Shown here: one piece after another, positions 12,270 to 26,101 of the stretch
Numbering within the stretch: the first letter of the stretch is position 1
Layout: every line of letters starts with the position of its first letter
Assembly (NCBI GenBank): GCA_949130495.1
Contig: OX422211.1
Span: 395,991,049 to 396,055,048 of the forward strand
Length of the DNA: 64,000 nt
Source of the DNA: Sambucus nigra
Lineage: Eukaryota; Streptophyta; Magnoliopsida; Dipsacales; Adoxaceae
Reading direction: 5' to 3'
Position numbers and translations under genes: made by a program
Notes under the pieces: model-generated
What the model saw: the letters and a program-made list of their open reading frames with translations, nothing else
What the model was told of the DNA's origin: nothing
The model's database searches: none

Positions 12270-12702
12270 CAGGCCGTTTCGAATCATGTTTGTGTTGTGT
12301 CAAAAGAACCATTCATTCATACACGATCCGTTAACCTTAATGATTTCAAAGTTCAAATCCAAACTAATGTTAACGGGTCACACGACCCAAACAATTAACA
12401 CCCGTTAAATTTATTTTCATATTTAAATAATGAGAAAATTCAATCATTTAAAAAATTATGTGTATAATATATGATTTAAAAAATGTTACAAATGTACATA
12501 TATTTATATAATAAAAATTTAATTTACACATTAATAATATTTTTTCTTAATTATTTTGAGTGAGTTACATAATTTTTTTACTAATATCTATCAGGAAAAA
12601 TCAAATGAATTGGTCAAGCTTCATCCTATATAACTTGTCAATGTTACGAGGCAAAAACGGGTCTAATCATGTCTAGACAAATTTTCAAACCCGAACCTGT
12701 AG
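12270..12702. mobile_element. Possible decayed MITE with CAGG ends
   Basis: The stretch starts CAGGCCGTTTCGAATCATG and ends, on the other strand, CAGGTTCGGGTTTGAA. The inside holds the ACGGGTCACACGACCC and AACACCCGTTAAAT phrases common in plant MITE-like repeats. Flanking 8-mers do not match, so the assignment rests on the ends and internal phrases only. Confidence 0.35.
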
Positions 12703-13394
12703 AGGATATTAACCCACAATAAAAGTAGTAATTAGAGATTGACCCCTGAACAATTATGAATGCAAGAAAAGAATAAGGAAGACTGATGTACGTGGTTCAA
12801 CAGAGAGATATGCCTACGTCCACGGGGAAGAGAGGGAGTCTGGTTTATTATTTAGGAAGAGCAATGGCGATTGGAGTACTAAGGTTACTGGATAAGAGTC
12901 CAAGTCACCATGTGAAGGTTATAATTTGTGAGGTGATATCTAAGTGACGCAGATTTGGCTATTCCCCCTTCAATTACCCCTAAGGCGGGGGTGATCATCT
13001 GACATGCTGTTCGCCCGACCTTAATTTTAAGTGGTTGGCCACGTGTTGTTAAAATAATTATTTGGACATATATTCCCAAGCTTATACATGCCTAATCTTT
13101 GGCCCACACGATGGGGTTTTAATCATTGCTTTGGGAATCATTTCGCACGTACTTCAACCCTTGGGTCGCTCGACCCAGTGTCAGTTCCCTATGTAATGAT
13201 GTCGCGTGAGCCCGTGGTTGTCTGCCCCAAATGACGAACGACTGTTGATTTTTACTGGAGGCAGAAGGTATAAGTCCCCCAAAGCCTTATACCTTTTTAT
13301 TCCAACGTCTAGAGAGGTATTCTTTCCCCAACTCTCCCTCTCTAAAGTTTTTAGCTACCGGATGAATTCCCTTTTTTTTCCTTCTTAATTGACC
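12703..13394 (-). mobile_element. Probable 3' LTR region of Tat-type element G1
   Basis: This non-coding segment lies beyond the opposite-strand aORF, where the 3' LTR of the minus-strand G1 element is expected. It holds the phrase TACGTGGTTCAACAGAGAG followed by CTACGTCCACGGGGAAGAG, a wording I associate with LTRs of plant Tat-type elements. Near 13267-13300 a small inverted repeat (AAGGTATAAG...CTTATACCTT) is present. The outer border and a duplication partner were not found; the other LTR is not in the window. Confidence 0.4.
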
Positions 13395-15453
13395 ATGTCT
13401 AGACGTGGTAGAGAGTTTGAGGTGTTCGCAACTGATAACTTTCAAGAATTTCGTAAAAAATATAGAATCCTTGGTAGTGTCAACATAAGGGTGTCCCAAA
13501 GGAAGAAAATATCATGGATCTTACCTGTGATGAGGTAGTTTTTATGATGGTTGCCATATTAAAGGGGGGGTGTTCGTTTCTCCATTCACTTATTGCTGGG
13601 TGAGAGTACTTCACTATTATATAATATTCCCAGCTCAACCAAATGGTAGCTTCTACCGGATTGTGCCCATTAACTAGATTCATGGGATAAACGTAGGTCT
13701 TGAGGAGATTAGGTATTGCTATGACTTGAGGTATTTCCTAAGCTTAGATCTATATCATTTCTAGGCCAGGGAAAAGTCCCACAACTTGATTTCATATTTT
13801 CCCCGATCACAAAATCATATCGATAAGAGTATCCCTGCGATCTTTGGGGAACTACATGGAAAAAACTATGACAGTTTTAGGGTTCCCGCCTTAAATGGGG
13901 CACCTGGTAGGTCGTCCAGTTTTTTTGGTTCATTCAAAGTACTTAAAGATTTTTATTAACCTATATAATTTTTATGTAGATCTTTTTCTAAATACGAAGA
14001 TGTTCGACTATCAGGTTAATTTGAAAGATTGGGAGAAGATTTAGAAATGTCAAAACCCAAAGGTTGTTCTTCCACATTGAAGGGCAGCCAACATTTTTCT
14101 CATCTACACCTCAACCGTTCAGTTGGTAAAAACCTTTACATCCATTCCCAAGGTTTTGGTCACCGATTATTTCATGGTCGATGACGACTCCATTACAACT
14201 GCCACTACATCCTTAGTGAGACTGCCCCGTAAGGGGGGGGGGGGGGATTACTTGAGGGAATATTCCCCATATGTCATTTAAACATGCTCCAATTTTGACC
14301 AAGAAGAGGAAGTTGAAGAAGATAGTAACTCGTTCTTAGATGATCTGGACCTGCTCTTTACCTACGATGCCATCATCTCTAGTTGTCCTTGAAAGGAAGT
14401 TGAAGCAGAGGAAATCCTCTGTGCATAAGACTTCTCATTTCCTCCAGTCCCCTGTGACCTAGAAGACATGTCTAGTAGATAGAGGAGACCGGTCGATCTG
14501 GGAGATTTCAGAGATAAGTTTATAAAAGAGATAGCCAACAACAGTCGAGCGGAATAAAACGGTACTGAGAGGAAGAATAAATTAATCACCCTCAGGGAAA
14601 AGGAGGCCCAAGAACTGGAACGTTAGTGTCAAGAGGCCGAATGAATTAAGAAAATGAGGATGGATAAAAACTAAACAGGTGCTCCACCCGCCCCAATCAC
14701 CATTACCAGCCGACATGTGGTAATCGATGAGTCTCAATAACAACAAGGGGAACGGTTAAGGACCCCCCAAAGGGAATCGAGCTCGCCCTTGGGGGATCTC
14801 CTTTCACAAAGGAAAAGATCCAATAATAGAGGAAAATTCGACCCACATGGATTTGGAGGTTGCGTACTCCATTGCTTAGGAGGCGTGATGCCGCATGGCA
14901 TGCTTGATCTTAGGGGCTTCAATTTGGAGAGGCTCCATAAGAAGGTTTGCAACACAATGTCCTGATAAATCACATACCTTTATATTTTTATGTTTAAGCC
15001 TAATTTTGTTTTTAACTCTTACTCTTCCTTGTGTAGAGTATGCAAGTTGCTCAGGAACTCACCGATCGAGTTGATCTCTATCGAAATAACAATGATCAAC
15101 TGATGAAGTTTAATAACACCTTAAAGGGACAACTTGTCTCCCAATGAAAGGATTTGGAGGACCTCAACAAGAAGTTGAAGGTTGAGGAGGATGCTAAGAT
15201 GAAATCAGTGGAGGAGGTCCAGCGAACTCAAAATGACTTAAGAAGAATGTACACCGAATTCTCTAATGTGAAGACCTCTTTTTAACGCAAGGTCATTAAA
15301 AAGCTAATCCTCCAGAAGAAAAAATTCGCAATAGAGTGGGCCCAAGAGGATGATCTGGAAAAGGCCTTTAATGAAGGATATGAGAAAGTTGTCCAAGAGA
15401 TCGCCTCACATCTGGACTATTATAATTCATTTCTTTTAACAAGGGTTGGGTAA
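13395..15453 (+). pseudogene. Antisense aORF of G1 (PF04195-like, coiled-coil tail)
   Basis: This is a plus-strand coding remnant downstream of, and opposite to, the G1 pol. It starts MSRRGREFEVFATDNF at 13395. After frameshifts it reads like the putative gypsy-type transposon domain (a GVRFSIHLLL-type helix, then an IPSSTKW-like stretch). The tail from about 15040 is heptad-rich (LEDLNKKLKVEEDAKMKSVE and onward) and ends at 15453; it is preceded by a CTTGTGTAG that could be a splice acceptor. In-frame stops lie at 15145-15147 and 15283-15285, and a 13-base G run sits at about 14235. Tat-lineage Ty3/gypsy elements are known to carry such an extra ORF, often antisense, of unknown function. The domain match is by eye and moderate; the opposite orientation is directly seen. 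Confidence 0.55.
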
Positions 15454-15989
15454 CCACCCCACTGAGAGGAAATGCTAATGAGGAAAACCTATATCACTTG
15501 AATATGATCCCTAGCTATTTTAGGTCGGGTTTTTGAGCTCAACCTATACTAAGTGGAATATTATTCTGAAGTCTAGTGTTAGACCTGAGCGACATATTCA
15601 ATTTTATACTCATTTAAGGTTGACCATAACCAGTTAATGATATGCCTAATCTCAAGCCGACCATAAGTAATGATGCCAAATTTCACTATAACCATAAGTC
15701 AATGATATATCAGACCTTGACCTTCTTGTCATGTTGTCTTACTAACTCTTGCAGGTAATGACCAACTATATCAGAGCTTTCTACCTTTTTTCCTCAGCCA
15801 TGTATTACTCGTGAGCTATTCAGTTATGATTATAACCATCTTCAAAGATATTCAATTTGAGAGTTGGAAACCCGATCTCCAAAGGGATGATAACTTCCAT
15901 ACCATAGGCAAGGGAGTACGAAATCTTTTTTGTTGGCTTTCTTGGTGTTATCATGTATGCACAAAGAACGAAGGGAAGTTCATCCAACC
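15454..15989. other. G1 spacer between aORF and integrase
   Basis: A convergent intergenic stretch between the plus-strand aORF and the minus-strand integrase end. The open frame at 15811-16011 (+) is antisense to the integrase tail and is not a gene. A phrase about Ala/Gly-free low-complexity sequence (GACCATAA, CCATAAGT) recurs near 15610-15690. Confidence 0.45.
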
Positions 15990-16570
15990 ACAGTCTTTTG
16001 GAATTCTCTAATTGACGTTTGATTTTTGATAGAAGAGTTTTATTAGTTAGCTCTGCTTTCCCATTGCACCAGAGGAAGATTACTGATGCATATTGGATTC
16101 CGACTCTTTATTCTGCACATAAATAATGGAAGGAGTTAATGTCGAATTACGTTTTGTTATCACTAACCAACACTCTTGGGATTCAAAATAGTCTGATGAG
16201 GTTTCTCCAAACGAATCTCCTAGCTTCCACCTCTTTGATGTGGGTGAGTGGTTCATCCTCAACCTACTTTGTGAAGTAGTCGGTTTCCATTATTAGATAC
16301 CTTTGATTCCCTGGTGTGGCAGGTAATGGGACCACTATTTCCATGCCCCATAAAGTAAAAGACCATGGACTAGTGAGGGGATTCAGATCTCTCGTGGGTT
16401 ACTTAATGATTGGTAAAAACTACTACCAGTCGGTGCATTTTTAGACGAACCTCACATCATCCTTTTGCATGAAGGGCCACCAATATTATTGGGAAATATC
16501 CCTTTAAAAGAGAGACCTCCCACCCATGTGATTCACAACTACCATTGTGCATTTTGCTTACCAATCCTTC
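15990..16570 (-). pseudogene. G1 integrase (HHCC and DDE core, degenerate)
   Basis: On the minus strand the zinc-binding region (EVHNGSCESHGWG) leads into METDYFTK, with the first catalytic Asp at 16279-16281. It continues with THIKEVEARRFVWRNLI and then VLVSDN, the second Asp at 16159-16161. A GIQYASV then CNGKAELTN segment follows, the third-acidic-residue region. Integrase joins retroelement cDNA to the host chromosome. Several stops (for example after YFTK) and frameshifts make it inactive. The wording matches Tat-lineage Ty3/gypsy integrases. It follows RNase H in the order expected for gypsy. Confidence 0.9.
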
Positions 16571-16776
16571 AACTTGATTTGGGTAAAGATAATTTAGTAA
16601 GGGGCCGGTGAATGGCCGCCAATAAAGTTTTCCCTTGGAGTTAAGGAAAAATCTACCCGACCCAATCCTTACTTATTTGCCTCTTTATCATTTGGGGGAG
16701 TTATTTGGTCCTCAAATAGGATGAGATGGGGTCCATCTAAGACGGAGCTAAATTAACTTGGAGAATGCAAAGGTAT

Positions 16777-17330
16777 TTATCCAATTCTTCGATGCTCAGT
16801 CGCTCTATTTATTCCACTTTGATCATGGATGGCTGAAGCTAGAGTGATAAGGGAATCCGCATGGCTATTGTCAGTCCTTGGGTGATTGTTCACTGAGAAA
16901 GACTCGAAATGATGAAGAATACCTCTTACCTTATTCCTGCAAGTAATTATTCTGGAGTCCTTGGCCTCGTATTCTTTGTTAAGATGGTTTGTGATCAGTC
17001 TGGAGTCATAATATACAACAATGCATCGAGAACTTACATTAAACTCCTTACAGAGACCATATATCACGGCCTCATTTTTTTAGCCTTTGAATCCCAATAT
17101 AATGGCTTTCTCAATAAGATTAACTTGCTATGTCTCAAAGACTATCCGAACTCCCTTGCCTCTGTCAATTGATGCGCTATCCATGAAAAGTTTCCAAGTT
17201 TGTTCATCGTTGCCAACTGCCATTGATTCCAAAATGGGATTTAACTGCTCATCCTCACCTCTTGGTGATGTTAAAAATTATTTCATGAAGTCTACTAAGA
17301 CTTGACCCTTGATCGTTGTTCTAGGTTCAA
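16777..17330 (-). pseudogene. G1 RNase H domain
   Basis: Minus-strand reading shows VVYYDSRLITNHLNKEYEAK followed by a HHFESFSVNNHPRTDNSHAD block and SLITLASAI. These are the Asp-containing strand and the terminal HADSL motif of Ty3/gypsy RNase H, which degrades the RNA of the RNA/DNA hybrid. The upstream half (17070-17330) is broken by stops. The domain sits between the RT connection region and integrase. Confidence 0.88.
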
Positions 17331-17462
17331 ACCCGATGTCAAAATATGCCAATTCTAGAGACCATTTGGTCATTCTATTTAGAGGTCAAACTTTTTGAGT
17401 GCATCTTTCATAGAATAGGTTTCGGGGATAATAATGATATGCGTATCAAATTAGAGCCTCAG

Positions 17463-17950
17463 TTACCTGGCTGCGGTTACCAACTCTTGAACTAATTTCT
17501 CAATAGGCATGTATATGATTTTAACCTTAAGAAGAGTATGGATAATATAGTAGACCGACCTTTTCTCTTCATCATGTAAACATACCGGTGCAACACTAGT
17601 TACATGCTTTGAGATGGCCAAATACAAGTATAAATCTTCCTTATATTTGGGGGTTGACAGTAAGGGAGGAAACCCTAGTATCGTTGAGTTCCTTCTAAAG
17701 CTTAATCGCACTCCTCTATCAATATGGTGGGGCTTGCCTTCTTCAATGACTGGATGAATGATCGACACTTGTGCGAGGATTTTGAGATAAAGTGATTAAG
17801 AGTGACTAGCACTCCAATGAAGACTTGAATGCCCCTTATAGTAGTCGTCCTTCTGATATCTTCCAGAGCCTTAATCTGATTCGAATTCCCCTTTATACCT
17901 ATATGGATTACCAAATATTCAAGAAACATACCAGAACTAACCCCAAAGAT
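17463..17950 (-). pseudogene. G1 RT thumb/connection region
   Basis: Two overlapping minus-strand frames read EYLVIHIGIKGNSNQIKALE followed by LVTLNHFISKSSHKCRSF, then PPLLSTPKYKEDLYLYLAIS and IEKLVQELVTAAR. This is the conserved stretch downstream of the gypsy RT palm (the LGYLVS-RGIEANP type, then the RNase-H-like tether). A frameshift near 17702-17768 separates the two. Confidence 0.88.
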
Positions 17951-18309
17951 GCATTTGAGGCGTTAATCTTCACCCTGTACTATCATAGGATCTTAAAGGT
18001 CATCGTGAGTTGTCTGATGCGATCGATTGCTTTCTTGACTTTGACGATCATATCATCAATATATATATTTCCATAGTAGAGCTGATATGCTTCTTGAACA
18101 TTATGGTTACAAGGTGCTGATAGGTTGCTTCTGCATTCTTCAAACCAAAAGACATCACCTTGTAGGAGTAAATCCCAAGGTTATGAGGAATGTGGTCTTT
18201 TCCCGATTTGAGCCGAACAAATATATTTAATGGTATTCAGAGTATGCATCCTTGAAGATCATATGTTGTTGTCTATCCCTGGAATTCACGAGTTGATCTA
18301 TCTGTGGTA
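17951..18309 (-). pseudogene. G1 reverse transcriptase palm, C-terminal part
   Basis: Minus-strand reading gives YSYKVMSFGLKNAEATYQ, then IMFKKHISSTMEIYIDDMIV. The catalytic YIDD lies at 18052-18063. This is the second half of the G1 RT. The first half lies at 34253-34474, because element R is inserted between them and has duplicated ATGGA at 18310-18314 and 34248-34252. Several stops are present. Confidence 0.92.
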
Positions 18310-19270
18310 ATGGATGTAACACCGCGCCTAATTAAATACCTGGTGATCAGTCGTTTATTAAATTAAAATCAAGGTGAACAATTGGTTCATTCTCAGCATC
18401 ACTGTCGTAAAATAATATTTCCAATTTGAACATCCTAAATAATTAAGCTAAGTGTTAAAACAATTTAAAGTCTTATTTTCATTTTATTAAATTCCATTAC
18501 AAAAACCTTTTTAAAAACCAACAGTTTAAGAATCACATAAATACTAAGGATGACAATTAACACACAAGAATTAAACCATCTCGATAATCCAAACCAAGTT
18601 TAAGAACCATAAATGAAATCATCCAGACAATAGTTAACTCCCAAGGTATACTGAATACCAGAAATACAAATGAACATAAATCTCTGACAAAATCCAAACG
18701 GAATAGGAAATCGGGCGACACATGCCCTACCTAAGCAGATCTAAAGTAAGAATAAAATTAATGACCAGGTTGTCTAAAGAAAAGGCCTATAACTCCCACA
18801 TAAGCTGCAACACGTTCAGTCCAAAGAACCTATGCATGCCTCCCCTGTGGCTGGGAACCTGTAATACATACATACATATATACAAGAGAGAGAAATGATC
18901 GAAAACGGGTCAGAGCCCGAGTGTAAAACATTTTTAAAAATAGTTTAGCAATTATTTAAAATGCTTACCGGCTAATATCACAACCATGTTAATATGCAAC
19001 ACTCTCTTGAGAATACTCACCTCTCATCTAGTGTGCACTCCTACCGTTCTACTGATCTCATAAGTCTATCTAACTTATATTCCATAAAATTTTATCCCAA
19101 GAAGTACCAAGGCCATAATATTTAGTTTTAGAAAATCATTCTCTTCCATATTCTTACGTTACTTAGAATCACTTAGTGCCATTACCAAATTCACGAACAC
19201 TTGTTATAAAGTTGAAGCATTTATTCATTACTTAACTACTTATACACACAGTAGAAAGTTTCCATATATA

Positions 19271-19863
<593 letters not shown>

Positions 19864-21914
19864 CACTCATATAATATATATATATATATATACTATAGGC
19901 ACCCCACATACATCTATAGTGCTGACATACTCTGCTATCAAGTCCCTGTATCACTCAAACTAAGGAAAATACTAGTTCGGAATCACTCTCAAACTGTATT
20001 AACACAATACACAAACAAATGGAGGCAAAGCATAGTTCCAGGTCCTAAGAGGTTAGAACATACTCTCAGGTCTCTTAAAACATTTGACTATCATTCTCAG
20101 ATAGCTTGTATCGAGGACACTATCTTCTAGGGTACGAGTCAATATCCCTCATAAAGGTCCAATCGAGATAAGACTGTCCCGGCACGAAAACCTCCGTGAT
20201 AGCAAGTAGCCCGGGTATGATTTTTACACTGATATATAATATATGCACATTCACACAGTCATATATAAAAACATTCACATTTCTAAATTAGGTGCGCCCA
20301 CGACCAAAAATTATAATTATCCATTCTTAGCACAAATTATTCAATTATCTCGCATAACGAATTTGTCTATTTTATTCCCAATTATAATTTATTTCATACA
20401 CACTTCTCATCTCTCGAAGTATTCTAACTCACTAAGTATAATTTCAGTAGGTATACCCTCACTTACCTTGTAGTCTAAATCTTTCACGGATCTCCATCTT
20501 TTAGTAAACGTACGCATAATTTCCATTGTATGAAGAACTCCCCGTTAACCCACAGTTTCATTTCATATTAATTTCACTCAACGAAGTCTACTTAGACCCT
20601 ACTGGCCCTCTTCATAACCCCTTATAATATTTAAAAGATATTCAAGGGTTCCCACGTATTTTAACCGGATTTAAACACAAGGAGAAAAATATACATTTTT
20701 CAAGGAGGGATTGATCCATCGAGGAATGGGGTCAATCGATCAATCGATGATCTTAGTCGATCGATCGATTAAGCAGTTTTTGTCCAGTTTTCTGTAATTT
20801 TCAACCTACGGGTTCAACCATTCTAACCCCTCCAAACCTCCATAATTTCATCCCAAACTCCCTTCAAAATTATCCAAATGTGTAAGCAATGTATATAAAT
20901 GAGTTCTAACGTAACGACATCAACAAATCCTCAACGAATCAATCAAAAAGGGGCTTAATCTCAGATTTATTTATAAAAATAAATTTTGCATGAATAATCA
21001 CAAACCTCTATTGAAATCCAGATTTTCTTCCCAAATATCATACTAAACTCCTGGTTAATCCTCTACATCTGATTCATATTTTAGACTACATGGATTCTCC
21101 CTACAACACATATAAATTCTCTTCCAAAACACATAGTTCTTCAATTAAAACATATGATTTTCATTCCTAGACTAACATGGAAGGTATATTAGCTTGGAAA
21201 TTAGCAAGATCGATACTTGCCTGGGATTCAAGGATCTGATTTGTTGATGAGAAAGATATAGTTGTGTTCCTCATCGTGCGATCTACATTTTGGTGGCGGT
21301 GGCGGTGAAATCGGGTGAGTTCTGGGCCTTGGATTGCTGGGAAACTCTTCACCTTCATCTTTAATCTCTTCACCTTCTTTTCTAATGGTTGGGCTAAGGT
21401 TTTGTGTTTGTTAACCATAAGAGACAACTCCAAATGGCTGATATATTCTAAGAGAATTCATGGGTTTAATTATCCCAAAAGACAAAATGTCTATAATACC
21501 CTCCTGGGATGTCAATTAGGCCTAAAAACACCCCGAGACCCAAACTAAATCCCCGGGTACACTTTTTTGACTATCTCTACCCTTACGGACACTTTGGTGC
21601 ACTCGAAATGACCATAAGGGCGACTTATAATATATTCACTTTTATAATAATAATTTAGTCCTGGCACGTTATAGGCGCATCCCGACTTAAATTTTCATAA
21701 TTGCCATTTTATTCACTCGTGACAATGTTAATAAAATAAATCTAATGTATTACTTTACTCATCTAGTAATATTCAACAAATTTCCAATAATTACTAACTC
21801 ACGTCACGCTAGTAAATATTAAAAATACATTTCCTGATTAATATTAAATTAATATCTCAAATTAAATTTAATAAATCCCTAATTTTAAAAGACATAAAAA
21901 TACGGGGTATTGCA

Positions 21915-24900
21915 TACTTCCCCCCTAATAACGGAATTTCATCCCGAAATTCAGAAAATAAGGTATTCTTGGTAAAAATAGATCTGGATATTTTATCAAT
22001 ACTCAAAACTGACTTAAAGGTAAGGCGAATTTCTATAGTCCCTCGCCTCACAATAAGCTTATGAAACACTCTCAATACCATCAGTTATAGAGTCACACCT
22101 TAATAACGACACTTCACATTGTGCTCCAATCCGTGCTATTCACATATGACGAGCCTAAACATCATTGGCCCCCATTGTCTCACTATTATTGGGAGGCCGC
22201 ACCTCACTACGTAACAATTACTCGTATTTATCTAAACGTAAAAGTCCCTTTTTGAGAGAAACCATGCGAACATTTGACCACTCTTGTCAATTCTTCGAAT
22301 CTCGATTCTCGACGATGTAACTTTTACGACATCCAAAAGTCACTTCAAACAGCCGTGGTAATTCCACCTCAGTCCTCAGACTCTAACCCGGTCGATCAAA
22401 AATTCTGATTATCCACTCACCTCTAAATAACTAGAGGGAGAATAGTTATCATTTTTCCACACAAAATTTTAATAAGCAGTTTGTCCATAATAAATAGGTA
22501 CGAGTACTTCCATGAAACTCTACTGTACTAAACATCACTTGCCAGATACCTCCGTTGTGAAAATGAAATGATCACCGTGAATTCAAAATAACTTTCACGT
22601 GGTTCCTCTAATCTTTAATCACCTCGCTTACTACCCGGCTAAGGGTGATACAACCTACTCAAAACGAAACGTTATTTCCCAATGCTTTCTGAAATCCTGG
22701 TTTGAAAGTGGGTTTCAACGATCCCATTCTAGTTCAAAATAATACCGGGAAGAACCTCTTATCGGCACGATTCTTATTTTCAAAGAAAGGTTGGGGCACA
22801 CTGTCTAATAGTGTATACCACCCAAAAGAATAATTATCACTTTCTTTTAGGTCAAATTGTTCCACACATTCTAAGGATCTCGTTACCTTACCTTGAAGTT
22901 GGCACCCCATCCAAGAAATTTCACACGATTTCTCTCTTCTATTTTAGGAACCGTAGATTTGCTACAAAATTCTCTGATTGATCCTCTCGTTCCAATCGAT
23001 TTCTATCTATGAGTGGTGCCCGCGAAAACTACTCGCTATGTCCCGCTCAACATCGACTTCTACTTGTAATGACTCACATAAGTGACACTTAACACTCCCC
23101 TTCTTTCATTAGCGTATATCAAAAGTTTCGACCCGTGCACTTTTCTCTACGATGTGCACTGGTGAACCTCTATACCTTACTTACATCATCATTCAACCTA
23201 CGCGCGAGTCTCTTGCCACACTTGACTAGGTAAAACTCCACTCGGAGTGTTTTCCATAATAGTTAAATTTTATCCTTCTCAAGGAATACCCCCTAAATGA
23301 CTTCTTATTGGCTTCCAACTAAATTCCTGTTTGCTACACTGATCGTACATGTATATATGGATTATTGTCCTTCACACCACACTTAATCCACTCTATCAGT
23401 TCCACTTTGTTACGTCGTTCGCACAAACATATATTCCATGCGTCTATCCCCACGTCTCTTCAACTCGAACAATTCAAGTAACAACTAACCAGGATGCCCA
23501 CACACCCTATAAACCGTGCATACTAGTGTAAGCATTACCTAAGCTTCACACATAACACCCAATTCTCTGTTTCCCTTATGACACAATGTGGTTACACCAC
23601 TTGGGTACTCTCAAACCTCCTTAGCATCATTCCACCCTTCGATTGGGTGATAAAACAAAACTTCCATAGTTTTCTTACCACACAACTGGCTCTACTGGCC
23701 TTAAATCGTCACTCAACTTTAACTTACAATCAATATTACCGGCTCCTATGACAACCGAGGTACTAGACTCATGGACTAATGACCAAACATCTCTCTACTT
23801 CCAACCTTACGCTAAGTTTCATGCGTGGGATATCTCGCAAAGAGAAATCCAAACAAGGAACCCCCCGATACACTACTACCTAGCATAGTCGGTTATCAAA
23901 ATTCGTTGGGTCCTCTGTCCATAATCTATACTCTTCTATTCTGTCTCTTGATAGAAAATCTACCTCTCCTCCCGTAATTTTTATTGAAATAAAGAACTTT
24001 TCACTAATTGCACTATAGTTCAGTATTGGTGGTAATCACCTTCCATAAACTTTGTACGTCTACAATCGGGACTCTCAAAATACCATTCCCAAACATATGA
24101 ATATAAGTCTTAACTTTCACATTCCAAAAGGATAAATATAACAATGCGCTCCTCCTACCACTAAGTCCTGAGCGCTACACATAATAACGAGTGAAATCTT
24201 TCCTCTCAACGGTAAACCCAATACATACTGAATCATAATAACAAAGTCCCTAAACACCATGGGATTAAACATTTTCATACCACTATACCCTTTGAAGTCT
24301 CTGTAACATAAAATATGTGTGCGAGCCCGACCCTCTGGCAGGTGAGGTTTTTATCAAAACAAAACATACTGCACTAATGCAGCAACCCCGATAGCCTTGC
24401 AATCACTGCCCACTATTGTTTTAACCATTTTTATAAAACCATAATCAGTATAATAATATACTCGCATATCACATCACTAAAACGAGTAATCTCAATAAAG
24501 TATATAACACAAACAGTGCACCCATTTATCCTTCGCGGATAACACTGAAGACAACCCCGCTATACCAGGGAAAACATATACATAATAATAACGCTATAGA
24601 TATACGCACTAAATTCTTCTCACATGAGAATCTAGCAATAAACAAAAATGTAATGACTCACCCGTGTCACATAAAACACGCTTCATCCTCCTCGGATAAA
24701 ACTCATACTTCTACTTGCCAATCACCTTGGCTACTTAATGGTCTTCTGGACATAACGCGTCCGTCTGAACCAAATTGGAAATTATATTAACCATTTCCCT
24801 TACAAGCATCATAACCTTGCCCTTATTCTCGCTTCAAATTTTTTAGCTCATGTGATTTTACTCTCCACAAAATACCTCAACACATAACCCACTTACCTGT

Positions 24901-26101
24901 CATATTGATCCTTTTACAGTTGTCCTTCTCTCGGACTTAAATAGTCTCGATCCTAATGGATACCCCCATCGTTTCCCTTAACTTTGTTAGCCCTAAGGAA
25001 CGTGCTACTAGCTTCAATAACCCTTACTGAATTCACCATCGCATGGTACGAATTCAGCTATCCGAATCATTTCAATGTGCCCCCTAATGGGTCTCCGCCT
25101 TGCAGCGCGTTGCTAATTGTGTTTCACCTAGTCTCATTCTCCAACTAAATCTTTTGATTTCTTTAGCTCCCTTCACATAAGAGCGTTAACATCTCTACAG
25201 ACAATGCGTGACATTGTCACCATATGGTTCGACTGTGCAACATAATTTTCTTTAAATGTTGTTAACTTTCCCCACGAGTTGATCTCCCACTTGAAATCTT
25301 CTTTACCATTGGTATCCACTTCTGCTGATACAAGAGTTGATAAAAGTTTCTATTCCTTTACAAATGGACCCTTGTCTGGCCCTTCCGTGATGGGTTCAGA
25401 ACAACGTTCACATCTTATTCTGAACAACCGATAAAGGAACGTGCGGTTAAACTGCACCTAATGTCCTTTCATTTACGCAACATTTCACTATTAAATGTGG
25501 TGGTTGACTCCCACTATTATAACTTTGCTCCGACGAGCCAAGAAAAAATTTACTCCCAATTTTTCACTTCCAGTTAACCATCCTCCTCCATATTCCCAAG
25601 CCTTTGAATGTATTACCTTCATTGGGTAGCACACATAATTCTCGTATTTCTAGAATTTTCACTAATAACTCTCCTCAATTTGCCATTTGACCCTCTCCCA
25701 AGCGTTCTACGTTGGGTGAGTCTAATTTTGACATCACGTTTGACTACAACTGCAGTTGGAAAGCATAGGCTATATCCTAGCCGTCTTTACAGTCCTGGCC
25801 TCTCGTTACGTAATAGGGGTGACCTCGACTACGGTCATCATCCTCGAATATACTTCATGACCTCACTAAGCCTCGCCTCCTGCTATTCGCCCAATGGCCC
25901 TCATCTGCCATACTTCCTGTTCGATCACGTCCGAACACAAATACGATTTACTAATATACTCGTGTTAGCAGGAGAACGAAATCTCACCAAAGAAATCAAC
26001 AATCCTAAAAATAGGGCTCTATATCAAAGAAAGCTTTGCTGGAAGCATAATAAGCCACACAGATCCTAAAGGACACTAGAACCTGATGCTCTGATACCAC
26101 C
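21915..26101 (-). other. Interior of element R, no recognised gene
   Basis: At the left edge the minus strand ends TTTCGGGATGAAATTCCG then the polypurine tract, a phrase typical of the 3' end of Ty3/gypsy pol, so the interior probably descends from a gypsy coding region. I could not find RT, RNase H, integrase or zinc-knuckle motifs in the rest. The longest frame (25608-26069, plus strand, 153 residues) has no family resemblance and lies antisense to the element. The region is either strongly decayed or derived from unrelated sequence. Confidence 0.5.
26083..26101 (-). promoter_or_regulatory. Primer-binding site of R (initiator Met tRNA type)
   Basis: On the minus strand, next to the LTR, the sequence reads TGGTATCAGAGCATCAGG. 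TGGTATCAGAGC is the classic complement of the plant initiator-Met tRNA 3' end used to prime minus-strand cDNA. It fixes the orientation of R as minus. Confidence 0.85.

Noticed and set aside
20740..20790. (GATC)n cluster as a functional site
   Set aside because: A short microsatellite that differs in length between the two LTRs of R; no other support.
25608..26069. 153-residue plus-strand frame in the interior of R
   Set aside because: It is antisense to the element, has no recognisable motif, and ends at the primer-binding region; likely chance.
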